Below the pieces are notes generated by a model. That model had not been told where the DNA came from. It searched no databases and saw only the letters and a list, made by a program, of their open reading frames with translations. Shown in pieces: positions 1-14,100 of a stretch of DNA of 64,000 nucleotides. Every line of letters starts with the position of its first letter. The stretch's first letter is position 1. The DNA comes from Aradus depressus (lineage: Eukaryota; Arthropoda; Insecta; Hemiptera; Aradidae): positions 22,162,480-22,226,479 of the forward strand of contig OY759218.1 in the NCBI GenBank assembly GCA_963662175.1, read 5' to 3'. Made by a program: the position numbers and the translations under genes.

Positions 1-269
1 CTTAGTTTATTTTATCTGGGAGGTAAAATAAACATAAGCACGCCGTCCTTCGGATGGGACGTTAAGCGATGGGCCCGAACCTGTACGATGTCAAGGACTC
101 GTTAAAGACCCCTACCCTAGATGAATAAAAATTTAGGGTAGGCAAAATTTAGGACTCTCACAGTAGAGTCGGGCTCATGTCCACCAGAGTGACGAAAGAG
201 CGCTCTGGTAGTAGGCGATATGACCTCGTTGTTAAAGCCCGGGCATGAGTCATAAAACCTAACCTAACC
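1..269 (+). mobile_element. tRNA-derived SINE (family S1), body and 3' tail, 5' end outside window
   Basis: The body shared by all S1 copies is present: the TTTATTTTATCTGGGAGG box, the CCTTCGGATGGGACGTTAAG box, GAGTCGGGCTCATGTCCACC and the CCCGGGCATGAGTCATAAAA end. The tail is AACCTAACCTAACCT. The tRNA-like head seen at 59507 and 30391 lies off the window edge. The call rests on comparing about ten copies inside this window. Confidence 0.85.
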
Positions 270-1598
270 TGTAATATTGCAGATCAACAAAGATTCATGG
301 AATCATTTTCATTAGACCCACATATACATTTGAAATTTTATTGTTTTTCAAAAGAACCAAGTTTTGTGCTAACATTTTTTTTCCCTATATATAAGAAGTG
401 AAACATATTTTTCAACCTGTTTCATACCTATGGATTACCATTTTGAAAGAAATGCCTGAATGTCACGAATAAATAATAAAGCCTTGAAATCTTAAAGACT
501 ACAAAATATCATTTTAGTGCATTAATTACATTGCTTTGAAAAGTTTTTTGAGCTGTCTTGTAAAAATTCTGCTTTCTTTTCACTATTTTTGGCCTTATGA
601 ATACAAAACTGAAAATCGTCTCTACCATAATAATGTGTTTTAACATACGGTACAACGCATGAAAGTTGAAAAAGAATTGAACAAACACAATGATTGTTTT
701 AAATAGATAGCTAGCTCTTATAAATGTAAGAGTTTTTAACTTTCATGCGTTTAAAGAGTAGAAAGTAGTTTTCCAGAATTTCAGTTAACATTGGAAAAGT
801 GCCAAGTTCAAACGACCCGAACATGTTACCATTGCCACCTAAATTAATAATTTCAAATATACTTCTATTTCTTTAAAATATTTCTTTGAAATTACATACT
901 ATTTTATTACACAGGAAATCAATAAATAATAGAAATATTATCAGTATTATTTTGAAATTGCTTTTTTTTCTATGCTTGACAAAACAGAATTTAACAAATT
1001 TTGTAACATTCTAAAAGATATTCATTACATTTTAGCCTTTTTATTAACAATATTTATCTAAATATTACTTAATTTTGATAAAACATTCGACAATATCTCA
1101 TGAAATTGATACAATTAATATAGATATTCAGAAGTAGGTGTGGTGCTTGGTTATTCCTTTTGAGTAATGGTTTTAGTATGTGATTGGGCTCCGTTTGTGT
1201 CTCTTGTCGTTATGCTCAGTTTATCATTTATGTATACATACCTTTTTTATATGTTTCTAAACATATAAAATTGTTGTAAACAGTTATTTTCTTTATTATT
1301 TCATGTTTATTTTCCATTATTTCGTGTTCATCAAGTGTTAATATTTTGCGGGAGTATTTAGGACACCAGTTCACCAAGATGAATTCGGGTTCTTAATAAA
1401 AACTGTTTAATAGACCCATTTGTGTTATTATTAGTTTATAACTGTTTCGTCTTTGTTTAATTGTTCTTATTATTATTCATGTCTACAAATATTCGGTGGT
1501 AACGAGTTGGGTGTGTTGAAACGAACTTTTCGGTTACACTTGATTGGAAACGTTCTGTTTTTATTAATTACTGATTTTGTTGATTCCCGGACTACAAA
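270..1598. other. 5' flank of neuroglian; putative promoter and 5' UTR
   Basis: AT-rich sequence without a recognisable element or coding exon. It should hold the 5' UTR and possibly the promoter, but I see no convincing TATA/Inr arrangement and cannot place the transcription start. Non-coding first exons farther upstream are possible. Confidence 0.4.
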
Positions 1599-1668
1599 AT
1601 GTATTTATTAAATATTGCTGTTTTATTTTCCATGACCATACTTCATGCAGACTTTGTTTTTTCACTCT
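1599..1668 (+). CDS. Nrg: neuroglian exon 1: start codon and signal peptide
   Basis: The ATG sits in ACAAAATG, close to the insect start consensus. Residues 1-23 are a hydrophobic leader (LLNIAVLFSMTIL core). The donor GTAAGT follows at 1669. The exon ends in phase 1 and joins exon 2 to give YQSPPRIVKQPP, the conserved mature N-terminus. Leaders are poorly conserved, so this exon is supported by phase, donor and position rather than by similarity. Confidence 0.8.
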
Positions 1669-2083
1669 GTAAGTACATATTTATAAATGAAAAATTATAT
1701 ATTAGCCTTACTTATTTTAAGTCACATATTGAATTTCTAATAAAATATTGACTCATGCACCTTAATTTAATTATTTTACTGTTATTGTAAACATAGTGTT
1801 CACAAATGTGTTTTGTGTGATATGAGTTACATCAATTATTGTTTTGTTATTTGTCATATATTAATTAAACTGGTAAGCATTTGTTTATTAGTTTTTATTT
1901 AAAGCTTACTAATTTCTAAGGATTTTCATTTAGAAACAATGTCTTGCTTTTGACGTATATTTGGCTTGACATACGCCCCGGTTTGAATTGTTTCTGTGGT
2001 GACCGATTAATTTACAGCTGTAAATATTCGAGCAGAGAACAAATTATCTATATAAAAGTTGTAAATGAGAGTTTAGCTAGATT

Positions 2084-2127
<44 letters not shown>

Positions 2128-5100
2128 TAAATCCAATATTTATTGATGAGATAATAGTGTGCGGGTTCCATCCTACAGAGCGGCGCGAAAACATATTGAT
2201 ACCAAATTCATTCAAATCGGGGGAAATTCTCTGTGTGTATATCATGTTCTTTGACATGCTTCATTCAAACCACAAGAAATAATTATACGTCGGATAAGCA
2301 TAATTAAGCTTCAAAGGCAAGTACATTTTAATAGGTTTGCGACTTTTGTATCCGAAAGAAGCAAGATCTTCACCCTCCTGTCAGTTATTTTATTAAAGTA
2401 CTATGTTCAGATATTTGTGAACTGGCTAGCATTTATAAAAAAACAAAAAAAACATTTTATTGACCCTCGTCGATTTCTAGTGACACAGTACAAGTTGCCC
2501 AGTTTTGTGAAATGGGTCTTCTGTATACAAATCAGAACGACAAAAGAACCTTTATTACTTGTAGTGTTCGAAATAAAATTCGAGGTTTGAACATTGGGCA
2601 TTTTACCGTCCTAAGTTTTGTTATTCTGACCGACCCAAAATTCGGACTAAATCCCCAGCATATACTTAGGAAATTTCAATGTACACTATCATTATTGGTA
2701 GGTTAATCATCAGTTTTATTCAAAGGCTTCTATGCATTACCTTAATGCATTATTCAAACTTCCGGTAGATCCTGCATATTTTTAATTATGTATGTTGGAT
2801 ATTCTTTGCATGTCGGTGTTCAACTTTGTAGTTTCTATTTTTTTCTAGATTAGTTAGAAATATATAAGTATAATACTATTTTTAATATGTTAATGTTACG
2901 TCAAACGTTTTTAAACAACTTTAAAAATTACACCCACCATAACACATTTCTTTTTGACGTTTTATCTCTGTCTACGGCTTTCTTTGATTTGAATCTGACA
3001 AAAGACAAACTATTAGTTTAAAAATATGTTATGTGGCCATAATAGGACTAAATTTAAAAATGGATTTCAGAGAGGGGAGGTGATCTGTACAAAAGTTGTT
3101 TGTTGGTAAAAGGAAGTCCTGTTAAGGCCGTATTACATATATTTTATTTTTTATAATTTTTAATGAAAAACTAACATTAGCAAAAATTGTTATTAAATTC
3201 GTTGCTATGCGTTACAAATTGAACATTACTTTGAAATATTTCTTGCAGGAATGTATTGTACATTCTTTGGAGCGATTAAACTTCGTTCCTTTTGGTTCTA
3301 TCTCAAATTTGAGGGCATATGCTTGAACATTTAATAAGGAACATTTTTGGTAAGAACCAATTTTTCGATAGAACTAAGTATTTTCGTGTAAATCAAGCAA
3401 ACATGTAAAAAGCTGGGGTTTTAGATGACATTTTAGGACGGTTTTTCGTTTGTGTCTTGCAAAATGGGCGACCTTTCGGAAAAATATATTCCGTATATAT
3501 GGTGCTTTTCAGTTTTCTCAACAACTTTTATATGAAGAGATTTTTGATAAAGTCATAAATATAAGTGGTATGTTGTAAATTGTACTAAGGCCCCCATGGT
3601 CTTAATTTTCGTCAGATTTCGGCCAAAATTTAATCAGCTCTAATTTAGCACAAGTGACATCTCTAGGACCTGTAGCGACCTATGTATCGGAGGATCCAAC
3701 ATGCATTTCGGAACTCACCAGATTCCATTTACGGCCGACAGGTGCACCCTAGTCAGTTCTCAAGATATAGTTGACAATTTTTTTTTTTCTTTGCCGTAAA
3801 TGGTTCTGTCAGGTTGTCTTGTGTCGTTACTTAGTAACTGAGGAAGGAGTAATGTAGCGACCTATGTATCGGAGGACCCAACATGCATTTCGGAACTCAC
3901 CAGACAGCTTCCATTTACGGCCGACAGGTGCACCCTAGTCAGTCCTCAAGATATCGTTGAAATTTTTTTTTTTTCTTTGCCATAAATGGTTCTGTCAGGT
4001 TGTCTTGTGTCGTTACTTAGTGACTGAGGAAGGAGTAATGTAGCGACCTATGTATCGGAGGATCCAAAGTGCACTTAGGAACTCACCAGACAGCTTCCAT
4101 TTACGGCCGATAGGTGCACCCTAGTCAGTTCTCAAGATATAGTTGACAATTTTTTTTTTTCTTTGCCGTAAATGGTTCTGTCAGGTTGTCTTGTGTCGTT
4201 ACTTAGTAACTGAGGAAGGAGTAATGTAGCGACCTATGTATCGGAGGATCCAAAGTGCACTTAGGAACTCACCAGACAGCTTCCATTTACGGCCGACAGG
4301 TGCACCCTAGTCAGTCCTCAAGAGATCGTTGTAAAACTTGTATTCTTGAAAATGTGATGGCCCCAAATAAATGTGTTTGATATTATATATTGTTGGTGTT
4401 GGATATTAGTTATTATTATAAATAAAGCCCCCAACAGACCTAAGAAGGACGTGTCGGCCATGGGGACCAGAGGAAGGGGTTTTGTTTCAATAACTGCCTA
4501 TGTAGTGATGTATCAATGTGGAATTTTATATGTAGATTCAGGACTTAATAAGGACGACACCTGTCCTGTTTTAGCCAAGTCCTATTCTTCTACCTGTCTA
4601 TTTCTGAATCGTACTCTAATTTTTTTTTTTTTTTTTCAGATCAATCCCCACCAAGGATTGTCAAACAGCCCCCTACAGACGAACTCCTGTTTCAAGTACA
4701 TCAGCCTCAAGAAATCATTAACGAAAAACCATTCGTGATAGAATGCGAAGCCGAAGGAGAACCAGCTCCTAAGTAAGTATTTATCGTTGTTTCTTTTTTC
4801 TGTAACTGCAGGGGGCGGGGCTTTCATCATACTTTTGTCTAACTAACTTTCAGAACTTGTATTTATTTTTTATTTATTTTTTGTGTGGTTGGGTCTTAAT
4901 TTATTAGATTTCATATACCAGGGACATTCTTTTCTTCATTATTTATTTATGGGGCCGGCACGAACGGAGCGAGATGACCAAGAGGAGCGGAGCGGGACCC
5001 GGGGATCCCCGACGAGCGCCACAGCCAAAGCGAAGAACGAGGGCAGCATGGCACAGCAGGGCTCGTCTCCTTCATTGTTTGTGCACATTGCTTTGCTGTT

Positions 5101-8100
5101 GGCGAGGCATACCAGAGAGGATGTGCATGTGTGTACTGCCGTCCACACCCTCCACAGCCCGGGACCATTGCAGTCCAGAGAGCCCTGCGGTGTCGCCCCA
5201 CGCCCCCGCCCCGACACAAACACACGCAAGGAAACCCCATGGCCCCCCACCGGCACAACCAGACCCCCCGCCCCGCCACTCGACACCCCTAGAGGAAAAC
5301 TTGTATTAATGAATGTTATGTACAAGGAATATTTGTCGTTTTAGAAGAAAATGAATGAATTCGAAGGAAATCTTCATATACAGTTTATGCAGATTTCCTG
5401 AGGTAACAACGCACTTCTTGAATTTTTGCTTTCCGGCCACCTTACTACAATTATATGGTAATTTTGAATTCACTAAGTTGCTCAATGTAAGATTTACATT
5501 GTGACAAGCTCTTTTCCAACATTTGTGAAATTTCAAAAACTAAATTAAGATTTGTTGTTCTCAGGTTTCGTACCTTTTATTTGATTTCCCATTTTTTGAA
5601 CAATTTAATTTGATAACATACATATGGAGGAAGCGTTTGACGCTCGGTACGGAAAGTATAGAAATAATGACTAGGTGTTGGAGTGACTATCCTGCAGTCT
5701 TGGAATGTGACGCCAAAAAAGTCTTCCGTTTGCATATAGAATGTAGTGCACTTTGAATTGTCTTCTGTCTTCTTGACAGCTGTGATCTCTAGGGCACGAC
5801 ATCCGGTTCTTCAGACCGCAACAGTGATTTAAATGGATTTGTTGGTATAAATCATATAATTGCTTTTCAAGTACCCAGACGTTAAAATGACGTCGTAAAA
5901 CGGAAGTCACAAACCCCATCTATAAATGGACTCTTAGAATCTATGACGTTATTTTAACGTCCTTTTTCTTAGTTTTCAAAAAGCAATCATTTATGCCAAC
6001 ACATTCATATCAATATATTATTTACTGTTGCACTCTGAAAAACATGACATCGTATCCTAGAGATCCCATACATCAGAGACGGACAACAAACATTCAATGT
6101 GCAAACGGATGACATTTTTGACGTCCAGTTCCAAGAATGCAGTACCATCAACACAACACCTCTCTTCATCATTCGTAAGTTTTTCGTACTGATTGTAGGT
6201 ATCGTAATGTTAATTGGGTGAACCATCCCTCGTCCGCTGTTTCCTCGATTGCACATTGGATACGAAAATAGGATCAATCGCCAATGTCTCCCCATCCTGT
6301 CTTGTGACATACGTGACTTGTGACTTACAAAATGTGAGCATAAACTTGGGGATCTCGGCTTCATGTATATAATAATCATGATTGTATTATTGATGTTCTA
6401 CTTATTGATAGTTTTTACAAATGTACCCAAAGTTTCTTCTCCATGACTCCTCCACAGAGAAGTCTAAAGCTACGCACGACATCCACCGTATATATATATT
6501 TTTTTTCTTAATACTTTCTTTCTTAATTGTAGGTATCGTTGGATAAAGAATGGTAAGAACTTCGATTGGCAAGCTTACGATGACAGAATCTCTCAGCAGC
6601 CTGGCAGAGGGACCTTGGTCATTAGCTCTCCTAGGGATGAAGATTTAGGTAAAATAATATGTGTATTTACTAATATCTATTTACACTTTCCTGTCCACTT
6701 TATGGAAATCAAACGATCAAATAAAAAACATTTTTTTTGTACTTATGTATTTGCTTATAAATAAATAAAACAAACTTATTTTTGAAATATTGTCTATTCC
6801 ACTAAAGATATATATACATATATAACTACCGGTTTCGGCTTTATACCATCGTCAGGTCTAGTTATGAACTAAGTCAGTTTGCAGAGAGCGACCCTTCAAA
6901 TACATCTCAGGTCAAAGGGTGCTATTAAAACTTGGGAGTCCCATCTCAACTTAGAAGTTATTTGCTTATTTTATTACATTTTATATTCTTCTGAAATCCG
7001 GATACAATGAAGTTCGGATAAAACGATATGATTTCCTAGGTCCCTTGAAAATTGTTATAAGCGAATTTCAGTGTAATAGCATTTTTCTTACTTTTAGGTC
7101 AATATCAGTGTTTTGCTTCGAACGACTGGGGAACAGCCACATCAAATTCAGTATTCGTTCGTAAGGCGGAGCTGAATTCGTTCAAAGATCAGTCTGTGAT
7201 CACAGTGAGTGCTCAGGAAGGTGAACCCTTCAAACTGACCTGTCAGCCCCCCGATGGATGGCCCAAACCCAACGTTTACTGGCTCATACAGGTAATTATT
7301 CACATATTTATAAATTTCTATACAGAGTGTCTCATATAATGTGTCCACTGACAATATTTCTAAATCAGATTAGTGTAAATTGACTGCATTTTATACAGTA
7401 AGTATATCATATAATGTGTCCACTGACAATATTTCTAGATCAGATTAGTGTAAATTGACAGCATTTTATACAGGATATCATATAAAGTGTCCACTGACAA
7501 TATCTCAAGATCAATTTTGCGTAAATAGACACCATTTTATACAGTATGTCTCAGATAATGTGTCCACTGACAATATTTCTAGATCAGATTAGTGTAAATT
7601 GACAGCATTTCATACAGGGTGTCATATAAAGTGTCCACTGACAATATCTCTAGATCAATTTTGCGTAAATAGACACCATTTTATACAGTATGTCTCATTA
7701 TAAAGTGGCCACTGATCATATCTCGAGATCAGTTTCAGTTTTATTTAAATAGATCTTTTTTTCCCCCCTAGAAAATGTAGCAGGTAGATTTTTAAATAAT
7801 TATTTAAAAGCGCAGACACATTAAACGCTTTGTTCATTTAACATAAAAGGAGTCGCGTGACATTGCACCTTTCAGAAAAACGTTGTTCCGCTAAATAAGA
7901 TCTTAAAAAATGGGTGCAACTCGACTTTTTGACATTCTTGAAACAACCATCCATTAAAATATCTCATATTTTGGAGGAAACCCGGGCCTTTCAAATTCTT
8001 ATTTCAAGAAGGGCTCTTAGAAACAGAGAGTTTCCTCTATCACTCGTTCAAAAGTTATGCAAGATGATGTGGTTGTGACTCATCCCCGGGCTTGATCTAC

Positions 8101-11100
8101 GAGGTTATATCGCCAGAGTGCTCTTTCATTTTTAACTATTTGAGTCCTGAATTTTTCCTACTTAGGTTTACTGACCTATGGTAGGGAGAGGTCTTCAACG
8201 AGTACCTGACATCGCACAGGCTCGGGACCATCGCATAACGTGCCATCCGAAGGACGGTCTGCTCAAGGTTTTTTTAATTTCAGGTAAAAGGGCCTCGGCC
8301 GGGTTTCAAACCCGCGATCTTGAGCTCAGTAGGTTAGCACTCCCTGTATATTATGTGAATATTTGTTGTAGAATAGACAATATTTCAAGGAGAAGCTTAT
8401 TCCATTTATTTAAACGCTTTCTGACATATTTTTAATTTTTTTTAAGGCGCAGGATGGAAGTATTAAAAGTATAAACAATTCACGAATGACGGTCGATCCA
8501 GAGGGAAATCTATGGTTTACAAATGTTACTCGAACGGACACTAGCGATGGGTTTTCCTACGCTTGTGCAGCTACATCCCTATTTAGGTAAGTGCAGGAGA
8601 ATAACTTTATTTGTATATTTTTAAATTTATATTCTGTGGTTATCGAGGAACAGTCTAGATAAAATAAATGGTTCACTATTCAAGCGTCAACGTTTCTATA
8701 TATTTTATATCATCATCAGGGTCTACAAACAACGGGGGGGAATCAAGATTAGAATAATATATTGTGCTCTATTGTTAGAGTTATAAACATTAAATAAAAT
8801 TTACCCAACACATCTAAATGAACAAATAAAATATAAATAGTAACTTGAAGAATACAAGCTTTACCTAACAAAAAATATATATATCTATATGTGAAAAATA
8901 CTTGGATACACCGGCAATGTACTTCCCCAGTGCGAATTAATCATCTGTTTTCAGTCTCCCTCTGGAACCAATTTACCGACTTAGTTGAAATCATTAGGTG
9001 TCTTACTCAGAGACTTTTGAATTATCATACTAAAGTTCGTGTGAATACATTCGTTACATATTTATTGATTACAGCCCCCCCCCCCACCCCCCCCCTCCCG
9101 CCAATCTGGCCCCTAACTTCACTTTGAAATGTATGGGTATAGTCCTTTTGAGATTTTGGAGTTACTTATAAGAATTTCGTGTCGATACATACTACTTCGG
9201 CAATTATTGGGTTTTTTATGTTAAGCCGCCCCCTAAACTCCTTTTGTTTTGCCGATTCAGCTGAAAATTGATATGTGTCGTCGCTATGAGATTTTTGATT
9301 TACAGATTAAATTTCTATGTATAATATATTATTTCAGCAAAGCTCCTTCCATCTATATTTTTGCCTTCTAAAAAAAAAAAAATATATATATATAGTTATT
9401 TCGGGAAGCACTCCCATCTTCAGTATCTATATATAGTTCATCTGTTATTTATGTTAACTATTCCTTCCATCACTCAGAATCGTTCTTTTGTACAACATAT
9501 TTATTGAGTCGACTTCTATATTTGAACACCTAGTCAAAGCTATAGACAGTTTTGACTAAATGTTTAAATATATAGGTCGACTCAATAAATATGTTCTATA
9601 AAAGGAAGATTGTGATTGACAGAAGTATTAGTTAACATAAAGAACAGATGAATTATAGATACTGATGATGGGAGTGTTTTCCTTCTCATTTTGAGGAGGC
9701 ACATAATAATAGATGGATGAAGTGATACTGAAATAATATATTAGGAATCTCTTTACACAACCCAAAAGTAATATAAAATTTCCTGCCGATACAATCATTA
9801 CTTCGGCAGTGTTGAGCCCCTCTCCTATGGCCGATTCAGCTAAAATTTGATGTGTCGTCCTTATGGGGTTTTGGATCTACATGTAAAATTCATTCTGTCT
9901 CCGGGTCGTAAACATGAAATTTAGGAGAGAATTGAACATCAAATTTCATAACTTCCTCTATAATGCTTATAGCTGGGGAAGTTAAACATTTACTCAATAC
10001 TTGGGATACGGAGTAGTCCAGTCAACGAAGGGAGGGAGAATTTTTCTCTTCAGGAATGTGTTGGGGGTAGTTAGGAGGTAAACATACTAAAAGTCCTCGC
10101 CCCTAGCCCTGCGGCTTCAGGGGGGAGGGGGATGGAAAAGTCCTTTATTTCGGTTTTTCGTTTATAACTCAGAAACGGTGCGTCGTATGGAAAAAAGTAT
10201 TCTGTGTCCGCATTGGATATGGGGAGGGGTTCCAAGTCATCTCCGTCGTTCATTAAAACGGGCACTTCGTTCAAACAGTTCCCCTGGCAGTTCTGGCGTA
10301 AAGGGGAACAATTCCTAGACACCTTAGTGCATTTGCAAAAAATCAAGCCCAACATTTTTTTTTGGTGCCGCTGGGTGTTTGGTCAGCCAACCGGAGCTAG
10401 ATAGTTTGCCTTGCGCTCCCAACCCCACAACTCTGGGGGTAGTTGGTTTCCCTACCAGAGCTGCACCTGGTGAAATGTGCGAAATGAATGCTCTTACCCT
10501 CTCGCTTGGTGGAAGTGATGAGAGATCTGGTTTGATATTTGCTACGGATTTCAGAAATGAATGGTATCGGTAGGTGTTGAGGGAGCTCTGCTTGGACGTC
10601 TTAGTTCTGTTTGGTGAGTTGTTGTATCCGTCAAAAACAACTGTGGATCTCCTCCCTGGGTAAGTGGGTTATGAAGAATTTCACATATCCACCACAAATT
10701 GTGGAAACTGAGGATCCCTTTGTCAGATAACCTCATGTACGAGAAATCCCCCATCAATAACCAAATCAAAGTTTGGTAGATGTACGCTCTCGTTGGTTGG
10801 TTGGACTTATCTATAGGGATGAGAGAAAGAGCTCTGGAAGTGGTTTTATTGGAACCAGCGTGTCGAAAAACATATTCAACTATACTCAAACATGCGGTTT
10901 TTGACCTAGGTATATATGTATATTTGATACTTCATATATAAATGCATTTACCAATTATGTGTAAATACACAATATATTAGCTTACACAGATAGTTGTAGC
11001 TCTTGAATAAGGATAATAACGAAAGTTCAGTTTTCTTGAGAAATCAAAACATTCTGCCGAAAAATTTAAATTGCTGTAACTCTTGACCTGTTGAAGATAA

Positions 11101-14100
11101 ATTAATAAATATGTGTATTGTTTTGAAGAACATTTAATGCTCTACAACTCTTTTTCTGATGACGTTTTTGTAAGACGAAATGCTGAGGAGTTAGAAGGGT
11201 AAGTTTGACGAAAAACGTGAGCCAAAAACACGTTTTTTGAAAATTATCGATTTTTGCTGACGAATATCTCGGAAACTATAACACATAGGAAGAAAATGAA
11301 TATAGACGTTCTTGTAGGACATTTAATTATCTTTAATTTTGCAGAGAATACTTTTTTCCGTAATACGCACCGTTCCTGCTCAAACTCAGAACCCCTGGTT
11401 ATTATGTCGTGATTACTGCAATGTTGAATGTCCCTATAGTTTACTCCAGGCTGAGATGGAAGTTAAGCCTAACGCTATAGAATGCTGCTAAGATTGCCTT
11501 TTGTCCAACCTGACGTAAACCTCATATTGATAACCAGCCGGAAGTTTACACAATAATCTATTTCCCTTATCTCAATTTTTAATTATCGTGTAACACGTTA
11601 TTATAAACATCTTGACTCCCTCCCCATGTTGGTATGATGGTATGAAATATTTAGGAACGTTGGCGATTGTGGTGTATTTTCTCTCTACTGATCCTCGATC
11701 TCCCTAGAATCAGAATTCTACTGCTACTCAACATTTATATTTTAAAATATTTATTCCATGTGTATATATTTTTCCGTCAACTCTTATTTGTGTTACCTTG
11801 TTTTTCAGAAATGAATATAAAGTTGGAAATCGAGTTAGACTCAATGTAATCGCGAGTGGTGTTTCAGCTGCTCAGAACAGATATCCCCCAGTAGTACAGT
11901 ACGTGACAAGAAAAAACGAAGTGGCTTTACGTGGATCCAAAATAGAATTATACTGCATTTATGGTGGAACGTAAGTAGAGGAATATTTAGTTTTCTAGTA
12001 TGCATTTTGACACCCTTCCTTTCGGCCCATTCCGCGGAACCATATTAGTTATCGTCCTTACGAGGTATTGAATTTTCATATGAAATTTTGTGTCGATACA
12101 ATCATTACAACGGCAATTATTAGATCATTGTGTCTCCCCCCTAATCCCCCCATTCCTCTTGGCCGCTTTGACTGAAAATCAATAAAATATAAAGAGAAAC
12201 GTATATTTAAAAAAAACATACGTTTTTCTCTAGATTTTTTATTGAGTGTTTCACAATATCTCTGCAAAAAATGTTAAATATAAAAATAGATAGACATAAA
12301 ATTTCGTGTCGATACACACATAGATAGATTTTTTTTTCTTTTTGAAATCAAGTGGTCGAAAAATATGTAATTCCTGTGAAAACTCAACAACGAATTTCTG
12401 ATAGATTGCATTACTTCCCCCACACTTCGTATAGCTGTGTAAAAGTAGTGAAACCGCACCCCCGAAAAATCTGATCGAGAAAAAAAAATTGTTTTTAAAT
12501 GAAATTTAGTTTCAATGGAGGGGGAGAGGAAGACAACTTAATTGAAGTAGATGAAAAAAATGCAAATCGGTCTTCCAGAAATTTATTCGGTACGATTAAG
12601 GGGACGTTTCGGCCCAAAAGGTCATCCTAATCCTGTCTTGCTTTAGGAGAAAGTTGGGTTATCCTTAGGCCTAAGCACAGTCAACATTTATATAAGACAA
12701 TGTAACTTCTGATTTAGAAGTTTGACCGTCTTGTATCATTAGACTTGAAGAAATCGAAGGTGACTTAAGTTACTATCAAGTTCCACTTTTCTATTGATAG
12801 TGACTTAGTCACTTCCTGTTTCTTCAAATCAATGTTTCTGACAAACTTCTAAATCAGAAGTTACCTTGTTTGTTTATATATTTTGACTGTTCTTTCTGCC
12901 TAACTCAGGCTAACTTTTTACTTAAGAAGGGCAGCATCAAGAAAGGACAGAAGACGACCTTTTGGGTCGAAACATCCCCTTAATCATATGGAATAAATTT
13001 CCGGGAGACCGATTTGCATTTCTTTATTACTGTATTATCACTTTTTTGGGCATCGTCTGTAAACTAGCTCAAAGAAAACTTGGAAATTTGACTTTATGAA
13101 ATACTCCTCAAAAAATTTTTTTCTTCGAATGAACTTTATTCTTGAGTTTTTATGAGCCATATTCATTACAAACTTTTAAAAGGAATTTGTGTGGGTTAAA
13201 GCCTTTTTAGGATTTTGGTCACCCACTTGTTTACGGTAGAAAGTAGAGCTGAACTATGAATATTTTTCATAAGGTAATTAATATTATATAGAAAATTACT
13301 TATTTATTATGTTTTTTTTTATAGACCACTTCCTCAAATGGTTTGGACGAAGAATGGACGCTCGATACCGTTCTCTGAAAGAGTAACTCAAGGGAATTTC
13401 GGAAAAAGTTTAATAATAAAATCAGTAGATTTTGACGATAAGGGAGCGTACACTTGCGAAGCTAGCAATGGAGTTGGCGAAGCTAAATCATATTCGATCA
13501 ACTTGCAAGTCATGGGTAAGCTTCTAAATATCCATTTCTCACAATACAGGCTGTACATTCAAAATCAGGCATTTATTTTCAGCAACGGTTTATCCTACAA
13601 AGAAGAAACTCAATATTTTCTTATTTTTAATCACAGCCTCAGATACGTTTTAAATTTTATTTTTATGGCATTATGGGGGTCGCCAGGACAATGTTAACAT
13701 ATAAGTTGTGTGACACCTCATTAAATGCTTGCTTTTTCTGGAATAAATTCTGCAAAAAATAATTAGAACTATTACCCAGAAAAATTATTCATAAAATAGT
13801 ACTTACATGTTTTTTGTTTTTTTAATTCAGCATGGATATTGAATATATTTTAAGAAATGAAACGCGTCTAAGAAACCCTATGCATCTGGATAGCGGAAAG
13901 CTATGTATCAAATGAGGTTTTTGAATATGAAACACGATTTTGATATCTTGGTTGTTTATTTCTTTTTGAACAATGAAAAAACAATTACGTTTCCGATGGT
14001 TAAACCAAGTTCGATCATGTTGACTACTGATGTGTACGTAATGGCAACATATATAAAACACACAAATATGCTAAGCGACAGGCAGAACTCCATTGGTTTC

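Noticed and set aside
2048..2282. Frames with poly-phenylalanine or poly-lysine
   Set aside because: Translation of the T37/A37 run.
4883..5344. Overlapping open frames up to 153 aa on both strands
   Set aside because: They exist because the island is GC-rich; translations are low-complexity and no splice or start context supports a gene.
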